From positions 1-58,988 of the forward strand of contig JAUMXI010000007.1 in assembly GCA_030529185.1 (NCBI GenBank): a stretch of DNA of 58,988 nt, read 5' to 3'. How positions within the stretch are numbered: position 1 is the first letter of the stretch; each line of letters begins with the position of its first letter. The DNA is from Flavobacteriaceae bacterium (lineage in GTDB: Bacteria; Bacteroidota; Bacteroidia; Flavobacteriales; Weeksellaceae). This document shows, piece after piece, positions 7,195 through 15,738 of this stretch. The position numbers were made by a program, and so were the translations under genes. The notes beneath the pieces are model-generated. The model saw only the letters and a list, made by a program, of their open reading frames with translations. It was not told the origin of the DNA and made no database searches.

Positions 7195-8901
7195 ATGGAA
7201 ACTAAATGGATTTTTAAAGAAGCCCCTAAAAAAGAGGTGTTGGATAGAATCAATGAGTCGTTAGGTTTTGGGGACTTAGAATCCAGAATATTGGCTTTGA
7301 GGAATATTGATGATTATCCCAAGGCACGAACTTTTTTTAAGCCAAACATATCGGATATACATCCTCCTTTTTTGATGAAAGATATGCAGAAAGCTGTGGA
7401 TTGCATTCTCTCCGTGATGAATTCTAATGGAAAAATACTGATATACGGCGATTATGATGTAGATGGTGTGAGTGCCGTTTCTTTGATGTACCTCTATCTT
7501 TCCCAAATTTACGATGAAGAACGCTTGGGTTATTATATTCCAGATCGATATACAGAAGGCTACGGTGTTTCTTTTAAAGGAATTGATTTTGCTAAAGAAA
7601 ATGATTTCTCACTGATTATCTCTTTGGATTGTGGGATAAAATCCGTGAAAGAAGTAGAATACGCCCGTTCACTGGGACTTCATTTTATTATTTGTGACCA
7701 CCATTTACCCGATGATGAAATTCCCAATGCCAATGCCGTTTTAGATCCAAAGCAAAAGGATTGCCCTTATCCTTACCGAGAGTTGAGCGGTTGTGGTGTG
7801 GGCTTTAAATTTTGCGAAGCCTTAAACACTCATTTCAAACTTCCAGAGGAAAAATTATACGAGCTTACAGATTTGTTAGCGATTAGCATTGCCGCTGATA
7901 TTGTACCGATTACGGGGGAAAATAGAGTTCTAACAAAATTAGGTTTAAAAAAACTGAGAAATACTCAAAGAGTAGGTTTGAAATTACTTGTTCCCAGAGA
8001 TAAATTGGCTCATTTTACCACTTCAAATATTGTTTTTGAAATTGCTCCAAAAATCAATGCGGCAGGGAGAATTGCTGACGGTAAAACAGCGGTAGAATTG
8101 CTCATTACTAAAGATGAAGTAAAGGCACAATCCATTGTAAAACAAATTATTGATTTCAATGAAAGGCGTAAAGAATTGGATAATCAAATCACTTCCGAGG
8201 CAGTTCAGCAAGTAGAGGCTACATTAATGGAAAAGTCTGCTCTTGTGGTCTATGCTCCCAATTGGCATAAGGGCGTGATTGGAATTGTGGCATCGCGTTT
8301 GGTGGAGGCGTATTATAAGCCCACTTTGGTATTTACAGAGGGGAGCGAAGGGCAACTAGTAGCTTCGGCTCGTTCTGTGGCAGATTTTGATGTGCATTGG
8401 GCGATAGGGCAGTGTTCGGATTTGCTCATTAAATTTGGCGGACATCGTGCGGCGGCAGGGCTTACGATGGAAAAGAAAAATTTTCAAGAGTTTAAAAATC
8501 GTTTTGAAGAAGTCGTAGCGAAAAACATTCAAGACCATCAAAAAACCCCTGTCATAGAAATTGATGCCGTGCTGAAATCTTCACAATTAGAGTATAATTT
8601 TTTTAATTTTCATCGCAAATTGGCTCCTTTTGGTCCAGAAAATATGAAGCCTATTTTTGTTTTACAAAATGTAGAGGCCATTGGAGTGGAGCAAATGGGA
8701 CAACAAAACGACCACATTCGTTTTTATATTTCCAATGGAGCTAATAGATTGAATATTAAATGTGTAGGCTTTGGATTCGGAAAATATTTAAAGGAATTTA
8801 AAACTCAGAAAATGGATGTGGCATTTAGCATAGAGGAAAATCATTGGCAGGGGGATATTAGTTATATTCTTCAATTGAGAGATGTAAAATTTAAAGATTA
8901 A
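7195..8901 (+). CDS. recJ: Single-stranded-DNA-specific 5'-3' exonuclease RecJ
   Basis: 568 residues. RecJ degrades single-stranded DNA 5' to 3' in mismatch repair, base excision repair and RecFOR recombination. DHH-superfamily motifs are present: YGDYDVDG (residues 84-91), the DHH motif at 168-170 followed by LPDDEIPNANAVLDPK, and in the DHHA1 domain GHRAAAGLTM. An OB-like C-terminal domain follows. Length is normal. The stop overlaps the nadD start by one base (TAATG), so the two are translated from one mRNA. The preceding -7 element predicts a leaderless start. Confidence 0.96.
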   Translation: METKWIFKEAPKKEVLDRINESLGFGDLESRILALRNIDDYPKARTFFKPNISDIHPPFLMKDMQKAVDCILSVMNSNGKILIYGDYDVDGVSAVSLMYLYLSQIYDEERLGYYIPDRYTEGYGVSFKGIDFAKENDFSLIISLDCGIKSVKEVEYARSLGLHFIICDHHLPDDEIPNANAVLDPKQKDCPYPYRELSGCGVGFKFCEALNTHFKLPEEKLYELTDLLAISIAADIVPITGENRVLTKLGLKKLRNTQRVGLKLLVPRDKLAHFTTSNIVFEIAPKINAAGRIADGKTAVELLITKDEVKAQSIVKQIIDFNERRKELDNQITSEAVQQVEATLMEKSALVVYAPNWHKGVIGIVASRLVEAYYKPTLVFTEGSEGQLVASARSVADFDVHWAIGQCSDLLIKFGGHRAAAGLTMEKKNFQEFKNRFEEVVAKNIQDHQKTPVIEIDAVLKSSQLEYNFFNFHRKLAPFGPENMKPIFVLQNVEAIGVEQMGQQNDHIRFYISNGANRLNIKCVGFGFGKYLKEFKTQKMDVAFSIEENHWQGDISYILQLRDVKFKD

Positions 8902-9473
8902 TGAAAGTAGCGTTGTTTTTTGGGTCGTTTAATCCCATTCATATTGGGCATTTGGTTTTGGCGAATTATATCGTGGAGAATTCAGAAGTAGATGAACTTT
9001 GGTTTGTGGTAAGTCCGCAAAATCCTTTAAAATCAAAAAAAACGCTTCTTCACGACCACGACCGCTACGATATGGTAGAAATGGCGATAAAAAATTACCC
9101 TAAAATGAGAGTGAGTGATGTGGAGTTCTCTATGCCAAGACCATCTTATACCATTGATACGCTGATTTACCTTCGTGAAAAATACCCGAATTACCAGTTT
9201 AGTTTGGTAATGGGGGAGGACAATTTGGCAAGTCTTCCAAAATGGAAAAATTATGAATTGTTGCTTGAAAATTATTCTATTCTCGTTTATCCAAGAATTT
9301 CTTCGGAGGAAGTTGTAATTCAGCATTCTAATATTAAAAAAATTAATGCTCCGATTATAGAACTCTCGGCAACGGAAATTAGGAAAATGATAAAAGCCAA
9401 GAAAAATGTTCGTCCAATGCTTGCCCCAGAAGTTTTTGAATATATTGATAAAATGGGATTTTATTTGAAATAA
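8901..9473 (+). CDS. nadD: Nicotinate-nucleotide adenylyltransferase NadD
   Basis: 190 residues. It transfers AMP from ATP to nicotinate mononucleotide in NAD biosynthesis. The nucleotidyltransferase motif GSFNPIHIGH is at residues 8-17 and the second ATP motif SATEIRKMI near residue 155. Typical length, complete. Translationally coupled to recJ by a TAATG overlap. It converges with rnpA, whose stop is 3 bp away, so the two opposed transcripts must overlap unless terminated inside the genes. Confidence 0.95.
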   Translation: MKVALFFGSFNPIHIGHLVLANYIVENSEVDELWFVVSPQNPLKSKKTLLHDHDRYDMVEMAIKNYPKMRVSDVEFSMPRPSYTIDTLIYLREKYPNYQFSLVMGEDNLASLPKWKNYELLLENYSILVYPRISSEEVVIQHSNIKKINAPIIELSATEIRKMIKAKKNVRPMLAPEVFEYIDKMGFYLK

Positions 9474-9476
9474 ATT

Positions 9477-9848
9477 TTATTTTAAAGAAGCCTCTACATT
9501 ATTACAAAGCTCAATAAACATTTCCTCAACTTTCGAAAATTTTGTTGGTTTTTGAGAAGATTTATAAAAAATCATCGTTAAAGAATTCTGCCCAAAAGTT
9601 TCCACGAAGCGTTTTTTATTGAGCCGATACACCTCTCGGAGGAGCCTTTTTATTCGGTTTCTATCCACTGCTTTTTTGAAATATCTTTTGGAAACAGAAA
9701 CCCCTACTTTTTGGTTCTCCAAATCTTCTTTAACCAAAGAGATAACTTGCAAATCCTTGTAAGAAAACCATTTACCTTTCTCAAAAAGCAAGGAAATTTC
9801 GGTTTTGTTTTTCAGTTTTTCAGTTTTAGGATATCCATTAATTTTCAT
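9477..9848 (-). CDS. rnpA: Ribonuclease P protein component
   Basis: 123 residues, basic. Protein subunit of RNase P, which with the catalytic RNA matures tRNA 5' ends. The family signature is seen in VGVSVSKRYFKKAVDRNRIKRLLRE (core: KKAVDRNRIKRLLRE), preceded by the helix with FEKGKWFSY. The start ATG overlaps the tcdA stop (TGATG, one base shared), so the two are coupled. rnpA usually sits beside rpmH near the origin; here rpmH is absent and tcdA is the partner, an arrangement I believe occurs in flavobacteria. Confidence 0.93.
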   Translation of the reverse strand: MKINGYPKTEKLKNKTEISLLFEKGKWFSYKDLQVISLVKEDLENQKVGVSVSKRYFKKAVDRNRIKRLLREVYRLNKKRFVETFGQNSLTMIFYKSSQKPTKFSKVEEMFIELCNNVEASLK

Positions 9849-10576
9849 CAGTATTTTTTTTTCAAAAGAAATTGAATAACTTCGGCGGCAGCATAAAGTC
9901 CGAAAATCGCTGGTATATAACTAATAGTACCATAAAAAGATTTTTTGAACTGACTTCCGTCGGTGAGTTTCAAACTGCATTCATCTTGTATCTCGGTAGA
10001 AAACACGCAACGAAAGCCTTTGTGAATATTCTCTTTTTTGAGTTTTTTTCGGATATGTTTGGCAAGGAAACAATTATTGGTTTTGCTAATATCTCGGACT
10101 TTCACCTTGCTTGGGTCGCATTTTCCACCAGCCCCCATTGCGCTTACTAATTTGATTTTCTTTCTCTTACAGGCAATAATGAGAGCCAGTTTAGGGCTTA
10201 CGCTATCAATACAATCCAAGACATAATCAAATTTTTCCGAAGTTAAAATTTCCTCCATTCTTTCAGGAATGAGAAATTCATTGATTTTGTTTAAGTTAAT
10301 ATCAGGATTAATGTCTAAAATTCTATCTCCTACAACTTCTACTTTGTTTTTCCCTACAGTAGAATGCAGTGCAGGAAGTTGGCGATTGATATTGGTAATA
10401 TCCACAGTATCTCCATCTACTATGGTTAAGTTTCCCACCCCAGCACGAGCTAAAAATTCAGTAGCAAAAGAGCCTACGCCTCCCAAACCAACGACTAAAA
10501 TACGAGCGTTTTTTAGTTTTTCAAGTCCTTCTTGTTTTATTAAAAGCTCGGTGCGTTGCAACCATTCATTCTGCAT
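9848..10576 (-). CDS. tcdA: tRNA threonylcarbamoyladenosine dehydratase TcdA
   Basis: 242 residues of the ThiF/MoeB/E1-like superfamily. TcdA (CsdL) uses ATP to cyclise t6A37 of ANN-decoding tRNAs into ct6A. Visible features are the nucleotide-binding GLGGVGSFATE (from residue 30), the adenylate-site DGDTVDITNINRQ, and the TcdA-specific segment around AMGAGGKCDPSKVKVRDISKT (core: GAGGKCDPSKVKVRD). Length fits TcdA (about 240-270) rather than ThiF or MoeB. It overlaps rnpA by one base; both concern tRNA maturation, which makes the pairing sensible. Promoter at 10603-10610. Confidence 0.93.
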   Translation of the reverse strand: MQNEWLQRTELLIKQEGLEKLKNARILVVGLGGVGSFATEFLARAGVGNLTIVDGDTVDITNINRQLPALHSTVGKNKVEVVGDRILDINPDINLNKINEFLIPERMEEILTSEKFDYVLDCIDSVSPKLALIIACKRKKIKLVSAMGAGGKCDPSKVKVRDISKTNNCFLAKHIRKKLKKENIHKGFRCVFSTEIQDECSLKLTDGSQFKKSFYGTISYIPAIFGLYAAAEVIQFLLKKKY

Positions 10577-10602
10577 AAAATTTAAATTTTTTTGGATGGT
10601 TG

Positions 10603-10610
10603 CAAAAATA
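10603..10610 (-). promoter_or_regulatory. Promoter -7 element of tcdA-rnpA
   Basis: On the minus strand TATTTTTG matches TAnnTTTG. It lies 26 nt before the tcdA ATG and just outside the sanA-like stop. Confidence 0.6.
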
Positions 10611-10615
10611 GTAAA

Positions 10616-11275
10616 TTATTCGCCGATAATGATTTTTTCTCCTCCAAATTTTGGCTCTTTACCGATGATGAAATCTACGAAAACCTTTACTCTGGCTAAA
10701 TATTCTCTTAATTTAACTTTAATTCCAGAATATCGATTAAGAACATCTTCGGCATTGTATCCATAGGCTTCTATTCCGTTTTGTCGGGCAAGAAAAACGG
10801 CTCTTTCGTTATGGAATTTTTGAGAAATAATGATATAACTATTTTGACCAAAAATTTCTTTTGCCCTTACCACAGAATCCAAAGTTCTAAAACCAGCAAA
10901 ATCTTCATAAATTCGGTCTTCGGGAATTCCTCTTGTGATGAGTTCCGTTTTCATATCTTCGGGTTCGTTATAGTCTTTTCGGCTATTGTCACCACTTACA
11001 ATAATGTATTCTATTTTTTCGCTTTTGTAGAGCTTTTCGGTGGCATCTATTCTATGGTAGAAATAAAGATTTTTCCATTTTCCATTGATGGTTTTCGCTG
11101 TTCCAAGTAGAAGTCCAACCTTTTGTTTAGGTAAGTTTTCAATATCATTAAAAATAAAATCATGGGTTTTAATGCTAATGATTTTGTGAGCGGAATAAAC
11201 AATAAGTCCCGAAACTCCGATTAGAATTAATCCAAAAACGAAAAATTTCTTTAACTTTTTAAAAATTAAAATCAT
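10616..11275 (-). CDS. SanA/YdcF-like DUF218 membrane protein
   Basis: About 219 residues: a short cytoplasmic N-terminus, one membrane segment (FVFGLILIGVSGLIVYSAH) and a periplasmic DUF218 domain, recognised by VGLLLGTAK, FYHRIDATEKLY, YIIVSGDNSRKDYNEPEDMK and ISQKFHNERAVFLARQNG. This matches the SanA (vancomycin high-temperature exclusion) branch, implicated in envelope integrity; the reaction is not known. I chose the ATG at 11273-11275. The open frame extends 47 codons further upstream, but only inside lspA. The chosen start still overlaps the lspA end by 17 bp, which suggests coupled translation. Confidence 0.88.
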   Translation of the reverse strand: MILIFKKLKKFFVFGLILIGVSGLIVYSAHKIISIKTHDFIFNDIENLPKQKVGLLLGTAKTINGKWKNLYFYHRIDATEKLYKSEKIEYIIVSGDNSRKDYNEPEDMKTELITRGIPEDRIYEDFAGFRTLDSVVRAKEIFGQNSYIIISQKFHNERAVFLARQNGIEAYGYNAEDVLNRYSGIKVKLREYLARVKVFVDFIIGKEPKFGGEKIIIGE

Positions 11276-11900
11276 ATTCCGAGATTTTTTTTCTAAAAAT
11301 GAAGAGCAATACACCACCGATGCTAATTGCAGAATCTGCCACATTGAAAACATATTTAAAGAATTCAATATGTTGCCCGCCAATGAAAGGAATGCTCTCG
11401 GGAACATCAAGCTCAAACAACGGAAAATGAAGCATATCCACCACGCAACCTTTCATAAAACCAGAATAGCCCGAGCCATTGGCGAAACTTGAAACACCTT
11501 CGTATCCCACCCATTTATTGGTTTCAGGGATAAAAACGCTTCCACTGTCAAATAGTATTCCGTAGAAAAGCCCATCAATCAGGTTGCCAATCGCCCCAGC
11601 AAATATCATTGCCATTGGGATAAGAAGTTGATTGGGAGCGTTTTGTTTGAGCCATTTTCGGAAAAGGTAAATCATTCCAAAGATGAGTAAAATACGCAAA
11701 GTAATTAAAAGGTATTTCCCGAAAAGTCCACCAAATTGGAAGCCATAAGCCATACCAGGGTTTTCAACAAAACTCAAACGAAACCAATCTAGCCCAAATA
11801 CTGGAAGGCTATCTCCCAAAGCGAAATGCGTTTTGATGTAAATTTTTGAAAATTGATCTATCAATAAAATTAAAAGAGTGATGAAGCTTATTTTTTTCAT
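11259..11900 (-). CDS. lspA: Lipoprotein signal peptidase (signal peptidase II)
   Basis: 213 residues, inner membrane, four transmembrane helices. It cleaves diacylglyceryl-prolipoproteins before the lipobox cysteine. The two catalytic aspartates are in GNLIDGLFYG (Asp109) and FNVADSAIS (Asp189), and the conserved ENPGMAYG is near residue 46. It is a little longer than the E. coli enzyme (164 residues), with an insert between the catalytic helices at about 115-175, as is common in Bacteroidota. It follows the dksA-like gene by 4 bp. Confidence 0.95.
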   Translation of the reverse strand: MKKISFITLLILLIDQFSKIYIKTHFALGDSLPVFGLDWFRLSFVENPGMAYGFQFGGLFGKYLLITLRILLIFGMIYLFRKWLKQNAPNQLLIPMAMIFAGAIGNLIDGLFYGILFDSGSVFIPETNKWVGYEGVSSFANGSGYSGFMKGCVVDMLHFPLFELDVPESIPFIGGQHIEFFKYVFNVADSAISIGGVLLFIFRKKISEYDFNF

Positions 11901-11904
11901 TCTT

Positions 11905-12285
11905 CTATCGTTGCTGTTTTTTTGCTTCTATACTTAATGTAGCGTGAGGAACGGCTTTTAGGCGTTCTTTACTGATGAGTTTTCCCGTAGCACGGCAAAT
12001 ACCATAAGTTTTATTCTCAATGCGAATGAGAGCGTGCTTTAAATCTCTAATGAATTTTTCTTGTCGCCCCGCTAAGATGGCGTTTTGTTCTTTACTGAGA
12101 ATTTCTGCTCCTTCTTCGAAAGCTTTAAAGGTAGGAGAAGTGTCATCAGTGCCGTTGTTTTGGTCGTTAATGAAACTCTCTCGTAGCAATGCCAAGTCTC
12201 TTTCGGCTTTTTCTATTTTATAAAGAATAAGCTCTTTAAACTCTTGTAAATCAGAATCGCTATATCGCTGTCTATCTTTTATCAT
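11905..12285 (-). CDS. DksA/TraR-family transcription factor with degenerate zinc finger
   Basis: 126 residues: an N-terminal coiled-coil (about 11-90) and a C-terminal globular domain with the DksA signature YGICRATGKLISKERLKAVPHAT. DksA-type proteins insert the coiled-coil into the RNA polymerase secondary channel and modulate the stringent response. Only one of the four zinc cysteines remains (Cys97); the positions of the other three hold Ala/Thr or His. This resembles Cys-poor DksA variants described in other bacteria. It is the first gene of a dksA-lspA-sanA-like operon, with a promoter at 12305-12312. Confidence 0.88.
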   Translation of the reverse strand: MIKDRQRYSDSDLQEFKELILYKIEKAERDLALLRESFINDQNNGTDDTSPTFKAFEEGAEILSKEQNAILAGRQEKFIRDLKHALIRIENKTYGICRATGKLISKERLKAVPHATLSIEAKKQQR

Positions 12286-12304
12286 AGTTTTAGAATTTGG
12301 GAAG

Positions 12305-12312
12305 CAAATATA
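12305..12312 (-). promoter_or_regulatory. Promoter -7 element of the dksA-like/lspA/sanA operon
   Basis: On the minus strand TATATTTG matches TAnnTTTG, 19 nt before the ATG. Confidence 0.6.
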
Positions 12313-12427
12313 ATTATTTTATTGAAATGTGCTAATTTTTTCTCAAAAAGTTTTACTAAAAAATACTGAAACTCTTGTCAATATTAAATAAAATTTATAT
12401 TTTTATAAAGTAAAAATTTAATGAATT

Positions 12428-12871
12428 ATGACAACAATTATTTTACCAGTAGATTTCGGAAAAACAACAGATCAGCTTTTAGATGGAGCTGTGAAGTTTG
12501 CAAAAGAAGTGAAAGGAAAAATTTGCCTCATTCATGTCGCACCTATGGATTTGGGGTATGCAGTGGGAGATGTAGGTATGCAATATTTTCCTGATATTAA
12601 GGAAAATGAAATTAAGCAGGAGCTTTTGGAGATGAATGAATTGAAACAGAGAATTATTGCACAAGGTGTGGATTGTGAGCATATGCTCAAGCAGGGGATT
12701 GCTAAAGATATTATTTTGTCTTATGCAGAGCAAAAAAAAGCAGATTATATCGTGATGGGGTCGCACGGAAGAAGTGGAATTTATGATGTGTTCATCGGAA
12801 GTTTGACGAAAGAATTGACAAAGCTCTCCCCAATTCCAGTATTGGTGATTCCTTGCCACGAGAAATCATAA
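12428..12871 (+). CDS. Universal stress protein (UspA family)
   Basis: 147 residues, a single Usp domain. The ATP-binding pattern G-x2-G-x9-G-S/T is present in VMGSHGRSGIYDVFIGSLTKEL, read as GSHGRSG followed by IGSLT. The N-terminus TIILPVDFGKTTDQLLDGAVKFA and the end PIPVLVIPCH are typical. Cytosolic, usually dimeric, induced by starvation or stress in other bacteria. Monocistronic here: a terminator follows at 12876-12903 and sufS has its own promoter. The particular stress cannot be read from the sequence. Confidence 0.92.
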   Translation: MTTIILPVDFGKTTDQLLDGAVKFAKEVKGKICLIHVAPMDLGYAVGDVGMQYFPDIKENEIKQELLEMNELKQRIIAQGVDCEHMLKQGIAKDIILSYAEQKKADYIVMGSHGRSGIYDVFIGSLTKELTKLSPIPVLVIPCHEKS

Positions 12872-12875
12872 AATC

Positions 12876-12903
12876 AAAGCCTCTAAATTTTAGGGGCTTT
12901 TTT
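12876..12903 (+). terminator. Terminator of the universal stress protein gene
   Basis: AAAGCC-CTAAA pairs with TTTAG-GGGCTTT and is followed by a T run. Confidence 0.8.
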
Positions 12904-12933
12904 GTTATATCCAAGATTTTAATTGTATTTTTG
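12901..12933 (+). promoter_or_regulatory. Promoter of sufS
   Basis: A TTTG -33 element at 12901-12904, 21 nt spacing, and -7 element TATTTTTG at 12926-12933. This predicts a leader of about 18 nt before the ATG at 12957. The -33 overlaps the T run of the preceding terminator. Confidence 0.65.
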
Positions 12934-12956
12934 GGAATTATTAAAATAAAAAATCA

Positions 12957-14177
12957 ATGCTCAATATTCAAGAAATAAGAAGTCTATTTCCTATTCTGAA
13001 CACCGAAATCAACGGAAAACCTTTGGTCTATTTAGATAATGCGGCAACCTCCCAGAAACCTTTGCAAGTGCTTGAAACATGGGAGAAATATTATAAAACC
13101 CTGAACGCCAATGTGCATCGTGGGATACATACCTTGAGCCAATTGGCAACGGAGGAAATGGAATTCGCACGAAAAAAAATCCAGAAATTCATCAATGCCA
13201 AAGAAGATTACGAGGTGATTTTTACGCGTGGAACCACGGAGGGAATTAATCTTATCGCTTATGCCGTCGGTCATTTGGTGAAAAATGGAGATGAAATCAT
13301 TATTTCTCACTTGGAGCATCATTCTAATATTGTGCCTTGGCAAATGCTTTGTGAAAGGGTAGGAGCGAAGTTGAGAGTTATCCCGATAGATGAAAATGGC
13401 GTTTTGCAGGTGGAGGTTTTAGATGATTGGCTTTCGGAGAAAACGAAAATTGTTTCGGTTAATCAAGTTTCCAATGCGTTGGGAGTTGTAAATCCTATAG
13501 AAGAAATCATTGCTAAAACAAGGCAAAAATCCAATGCTTTCGTGGTAATTGATGGTGCTCAGTCTGTTCCGCATTTTAAGATAGATGTCCAAAAAATGGA
13601 TTGTGATTTTTTCGTTTTCTCTGGGCATAAAATGTATGCACCTATGGGAACGGGCGTTTTGTATGGAAAAGAACAGGCGTTAAATCAACTAAAACCTTTT
13701 CACGGAGGAGGCGAGATGATTGCCACTTGCTCTTTTGAGAAAACCACTTATGCCGATTTGCCTTTCCGTTTTGAGGCTGGAACACCCAATGTTGGGGGAA
13801 ATATCGCTCTCGGCGAGGCGGTAGATTTTATCCAAAGTTTAGAGCAAGAAAATATTAAAAATCACGAGGATAAATTATTGCAATACGCTCAAAATAGACT
13901 TTTAGAGATAGAGGGAATAAAAATTTACGGAGAAAAAACCAATCGCGTGGGCGTGGTTTCGTTTAATTTGGAGGGTGTGGGAATTTCTTCTGATGTAGGA
14001 ATGATTTTGGATAAAATGGGTGTGGCAGTTCGCACGGGGCATCATTGCACTCAACCGATTATGAATTTCTTTAATATCGCTGGAACCGTGAGAGCGAGTT
14101 TTGCCGTTTATAATACATTTGAAGAAATAGACATTTTTATTGAAGGTGTGAAAAAAGCCAAAAGAATGTTGATTTAA
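12957..14177 (+). CDS. sufS: Cysteine desulfurase SufS
   Basis: 406 residues, PLP-dependent fold type I, group II desulfurase. It extracts sulfur from L-cysteine as a persulfide for the SufBCD scaffold. Seen: PLP-ring His in LEHHSN (His121), Schiff-base Lys225 (SGHKMYAPMG), and the active-site Cys364 in RTGHHCTQPIM on the short loop characteristic of SufS. Full length. It lies about 8 kb from sufABCD rather than inside the operon, with its own promoter. No sufE or sufU lies next to it, so its sulfur acceptor must be encoded elsewhere. Confidence 0.96.
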   Translation: MLNIQEIRSLFPILNTEINGKPLVYLDNAATSQKPLQVLETWEKYYKTLNANVHRGIHTLSQLATEEMEFARKKIQKFINAKEDYEVIFTRGTTEGINLIAYAVGHLVKNGDEIIISHLEHHSNIVPWQMLCERVGAKLRVIPIDENGVLQVEVLDDWLSEKTKIVSVNQVSNALGVVNPIEEIIAKTRQKSNAFVVIDGAQSVPHFKIDVQKMDCDFFVFSGHKMYAPMGTGVLYGKEQALNQLKPFHGGGEMIATCSFEKTTYADLPFRFEAGTPNVGGNIALGEAVDFIQSLEQENIKNHEDKLLQYAQNRLLEIEGIKIYGEKTNRVGVVSFNLEGVGISSDVGMILDKMGVAVRTGHHCTQPIMNFFNIAGTVRASFAVYNTFEEIDIFIEGVKKAKRMLI

Positions 14178-14189
14178 AAATAAAATAAA

Positions 14190-15161
14190 ATGCAAATAAA
14201 AGTAGGTTTAATAGGTGCGGGGCATCTTGGGAAAATACATTTGAGGTTGCTTAATCAATCTGAAAAATATGAATTGGTGGGTTTTTATGATGTAGATAAA
14301 GAAAATGCTAAAAAATTAGAAGCAGAATTAGGCTACAAATTCTACGAAAATTTAGATGAACTTTTGGAGAAAGTGGAAATGATAGATATCGTCACGCCTA
14401 CTTTCTACCATTACGATTATGCTAAAATTGCCATAGAAAAAGGTCTGCATTTCTTTATAGAAAAACCAGTGATGCAAACTTTGGAACAAGCAGAGGAGAT
14501 TATTCAGCTTTGCAATGAAAAGGGAATTAGAGCACAAGTGGGGCATGTGGAGCGATATAATCCAGCTTTTATTGCCACAAAATCTTTCATTCACGAACCG
14601 ATGTTTATAGAAATCCATCGTTTGGCGGAGTTTAATCCTCGTGGAACGGATGTTTCTGTAGTTTTAGATTTGATGATTCACGACTTGGATATTTTGCTTT
14701 CGTTGGTGAAATCCCCTATCAGAGATATTCGTGCGAGTGGGGTTTGTGTGGTGAGCAAGTCGCCGGATATTGCCAATGCTAGAATAGAATTTGAAAACGG
14801 ATGCGTGGCGAACCTTACCACGAGTAGAATTTCTATGAAAGCGATGAGGAAGAGCCGTTTCTTCCAAAAAGATGCTTATATTTCGGTAGATTTCTTGGAG
14901 AAAAAAGCCGAAGTTATCCGTATGAAACCAGCCCCTGAAACGCCATCGGATTTTGATATGATTATCCAAAATGCCGAAGGAGAGAAAAGTCAAATCCTTT
15001 TTGAATATCCTAATATTCAAGCAAATAATGCAATTTTAGATGAATTAGAGAGTTTTGCAACTTCCATTACAGAAAACAAACCTATTGAGGTCAGTTTAGA
15101 AGATGGAACGGAAGCTCTGAAAGTGGCATTAAAAATAATGGAATTAATTGATAGTAAATGA
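14190..15161 (+). CDS. Gfo/Idh/MocA-family NAD(P)-dependent oxidoreductase
   Basis: 323 residues: an N-terminal Rossmann fold (VGLIGAGHLGKIHLRLL from residue 5) and a C-terminal Gfo/Idh/MocA alpha/beta domain. The conserved EKP is in FIEKPVMQT, and the following VGHVERYNPAF and MIHDLDILLSL carry the putative catalytic His/Asp region. It starts 12 bp after sufS and is probably cotranscribed. The substrate is not evident; relatives oxidise sugars, inositols or biliverdin-like compounds. The link with sufS is likely positional rather than functional. Confidence 0.88.
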   Translation: MQIKVGLIGAGHLGKIHLRLLNQSEKYELVGFYDVDKENAKKLEAELGYKFYENLDELLEKVEMIDIVTPTFYHYDYAKIAIEKGLHFFIEKPVMQTLEQAEEIIQLCNEKGIRAQVGHVERYNPAFIATKSFIHEPMFIEIHRLAEFNPRGTDVSVVLDLMIHDLDILLSLVKSPIRDIRASGVCVVSKSPDIANARIEFENGCVANLTTSRISMKAMRKSRFFQKDAYISVDFLEKKAEVIRMKPAPETPSDFDMIIQNAEGEKSQILFEYPNIQANNAILDELESFATSITENKPIEVSLEDGTEALKVALKIMELIDSK

Positions 15162-15342
15162 TTTATAATTTAAATTAGTTTAATAGATGGTAAAGGTAAA
15201 GCGGAATTTAGTATAAATTAAGAGATGTTCTTAAAAGTAGAAACAGAAATAAACCTATCAAGTGGTAAAAATAATAGTAGTATAAAAAGTATTTTATATC
15301 AGAAAAAATTAAAATAAATATTAATATTCGGTTTTTATTGAT

Positions 15343-15350
15343 TACCTTTG
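15343..15350 (+). promoter_or_regulatory. Promoter -7 element of the small acidic protein gene
   Basis: TACCTTTG matches TAnnTTTG, 27 nt before the ATG at 15378. The 180 bp further upstream hold no gene and no other recognisable signal. Confidence 0.6.
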
Positions 15351-15377
15351 TGCAATAACTTTTAAAATTAAAGCGAT

Positions 15378-15614
15378 ATGAAATTACCAAAGTTTTTAAT
15401 GGCAGATAATTCTGAGTTTCCAGAAGATTTATTTGTAGTACATACAGAATACCCAAGATTTATCCTAAATGTAGAGGAGGAAGAAGTAGAGTGGTTAGAC
15501 GATTTGGAAGGAGATGATGAAGAGACATTGGCTAATGAAGCTACAAAAATCATAGAAGAGGCCTTCAAATGGTGCGATGAAGAATTGGCAAAGTATGACG
15601 ATTTAGAAGATTAA
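15378..15614 (+). CDS. Small acidic conserved protein of unknown function
   Basis: 78 residues, strongly acidic (long Glu/Asp stretches, for example NVEEEEVEWLDDLEGDDEE), with a predicted C-terminal helix (ANEATKIIEEAFKWCDEELAKY). I recognise it only as the kind of short conserved hypothetical protein found in flavobacteria. Support for it being real: a clean -7 element upstream, codon use like its neighbours, and a terminator immediately downstream. No motif suggests an activity; such charge would suit a protein-protein or protein-RNA interaction partner, but that is guesswork. Confidence 0.8.
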   Translation: MKLPKFLMADNSEFPEDLFVVHTEYPRFILNVEEEEVEWLDDLEGDDEETLANEATKIIEEAFKWCDEELAKYDDLED

Positions 15615-15621
15615 TTCAAAT

Positions 15622-15648
15622 AAAGTCCCGTAAAAGCGGGGCTTTTTT
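15622..15648 (+). terminator. Terminator of the small acidic protein gene
   Basis: AAAG-CCCG pairs with CGGG-CTTT around a short loop, followed by a T run. Confidence 0.85.
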
Positions 15649-15712
15649 GTTTATGTATAATTAGACCAATTCTAAATTTAGCGTTAAGGAAAGAAGGGCT
15701 TTTATTTATTTA

Positions 15713-15720
15713 TACCTTTG
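15713..15720 (+). promoter_or_regulatory. Promoter -7 element of the RND efflux operon
   Basis: TACCTTTG matches TAnnTTTG, 18 nt before the czcA-like ATG at 15739. No -33 TTG is seen at the right distance, which would suit an activated promoter. No regulator gene is adjacent. Confidence 0.6.
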
Positions 15721-15738
15721 TCTAAAATATGAAATAAA

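Noticed and set aside
11276-11416. Longer N-terminus for the SanA-like protein
   Set aside because: The extra 47 codons lie entirely inside lspA in another frame and would put unrelated sequence before the membrane helix.
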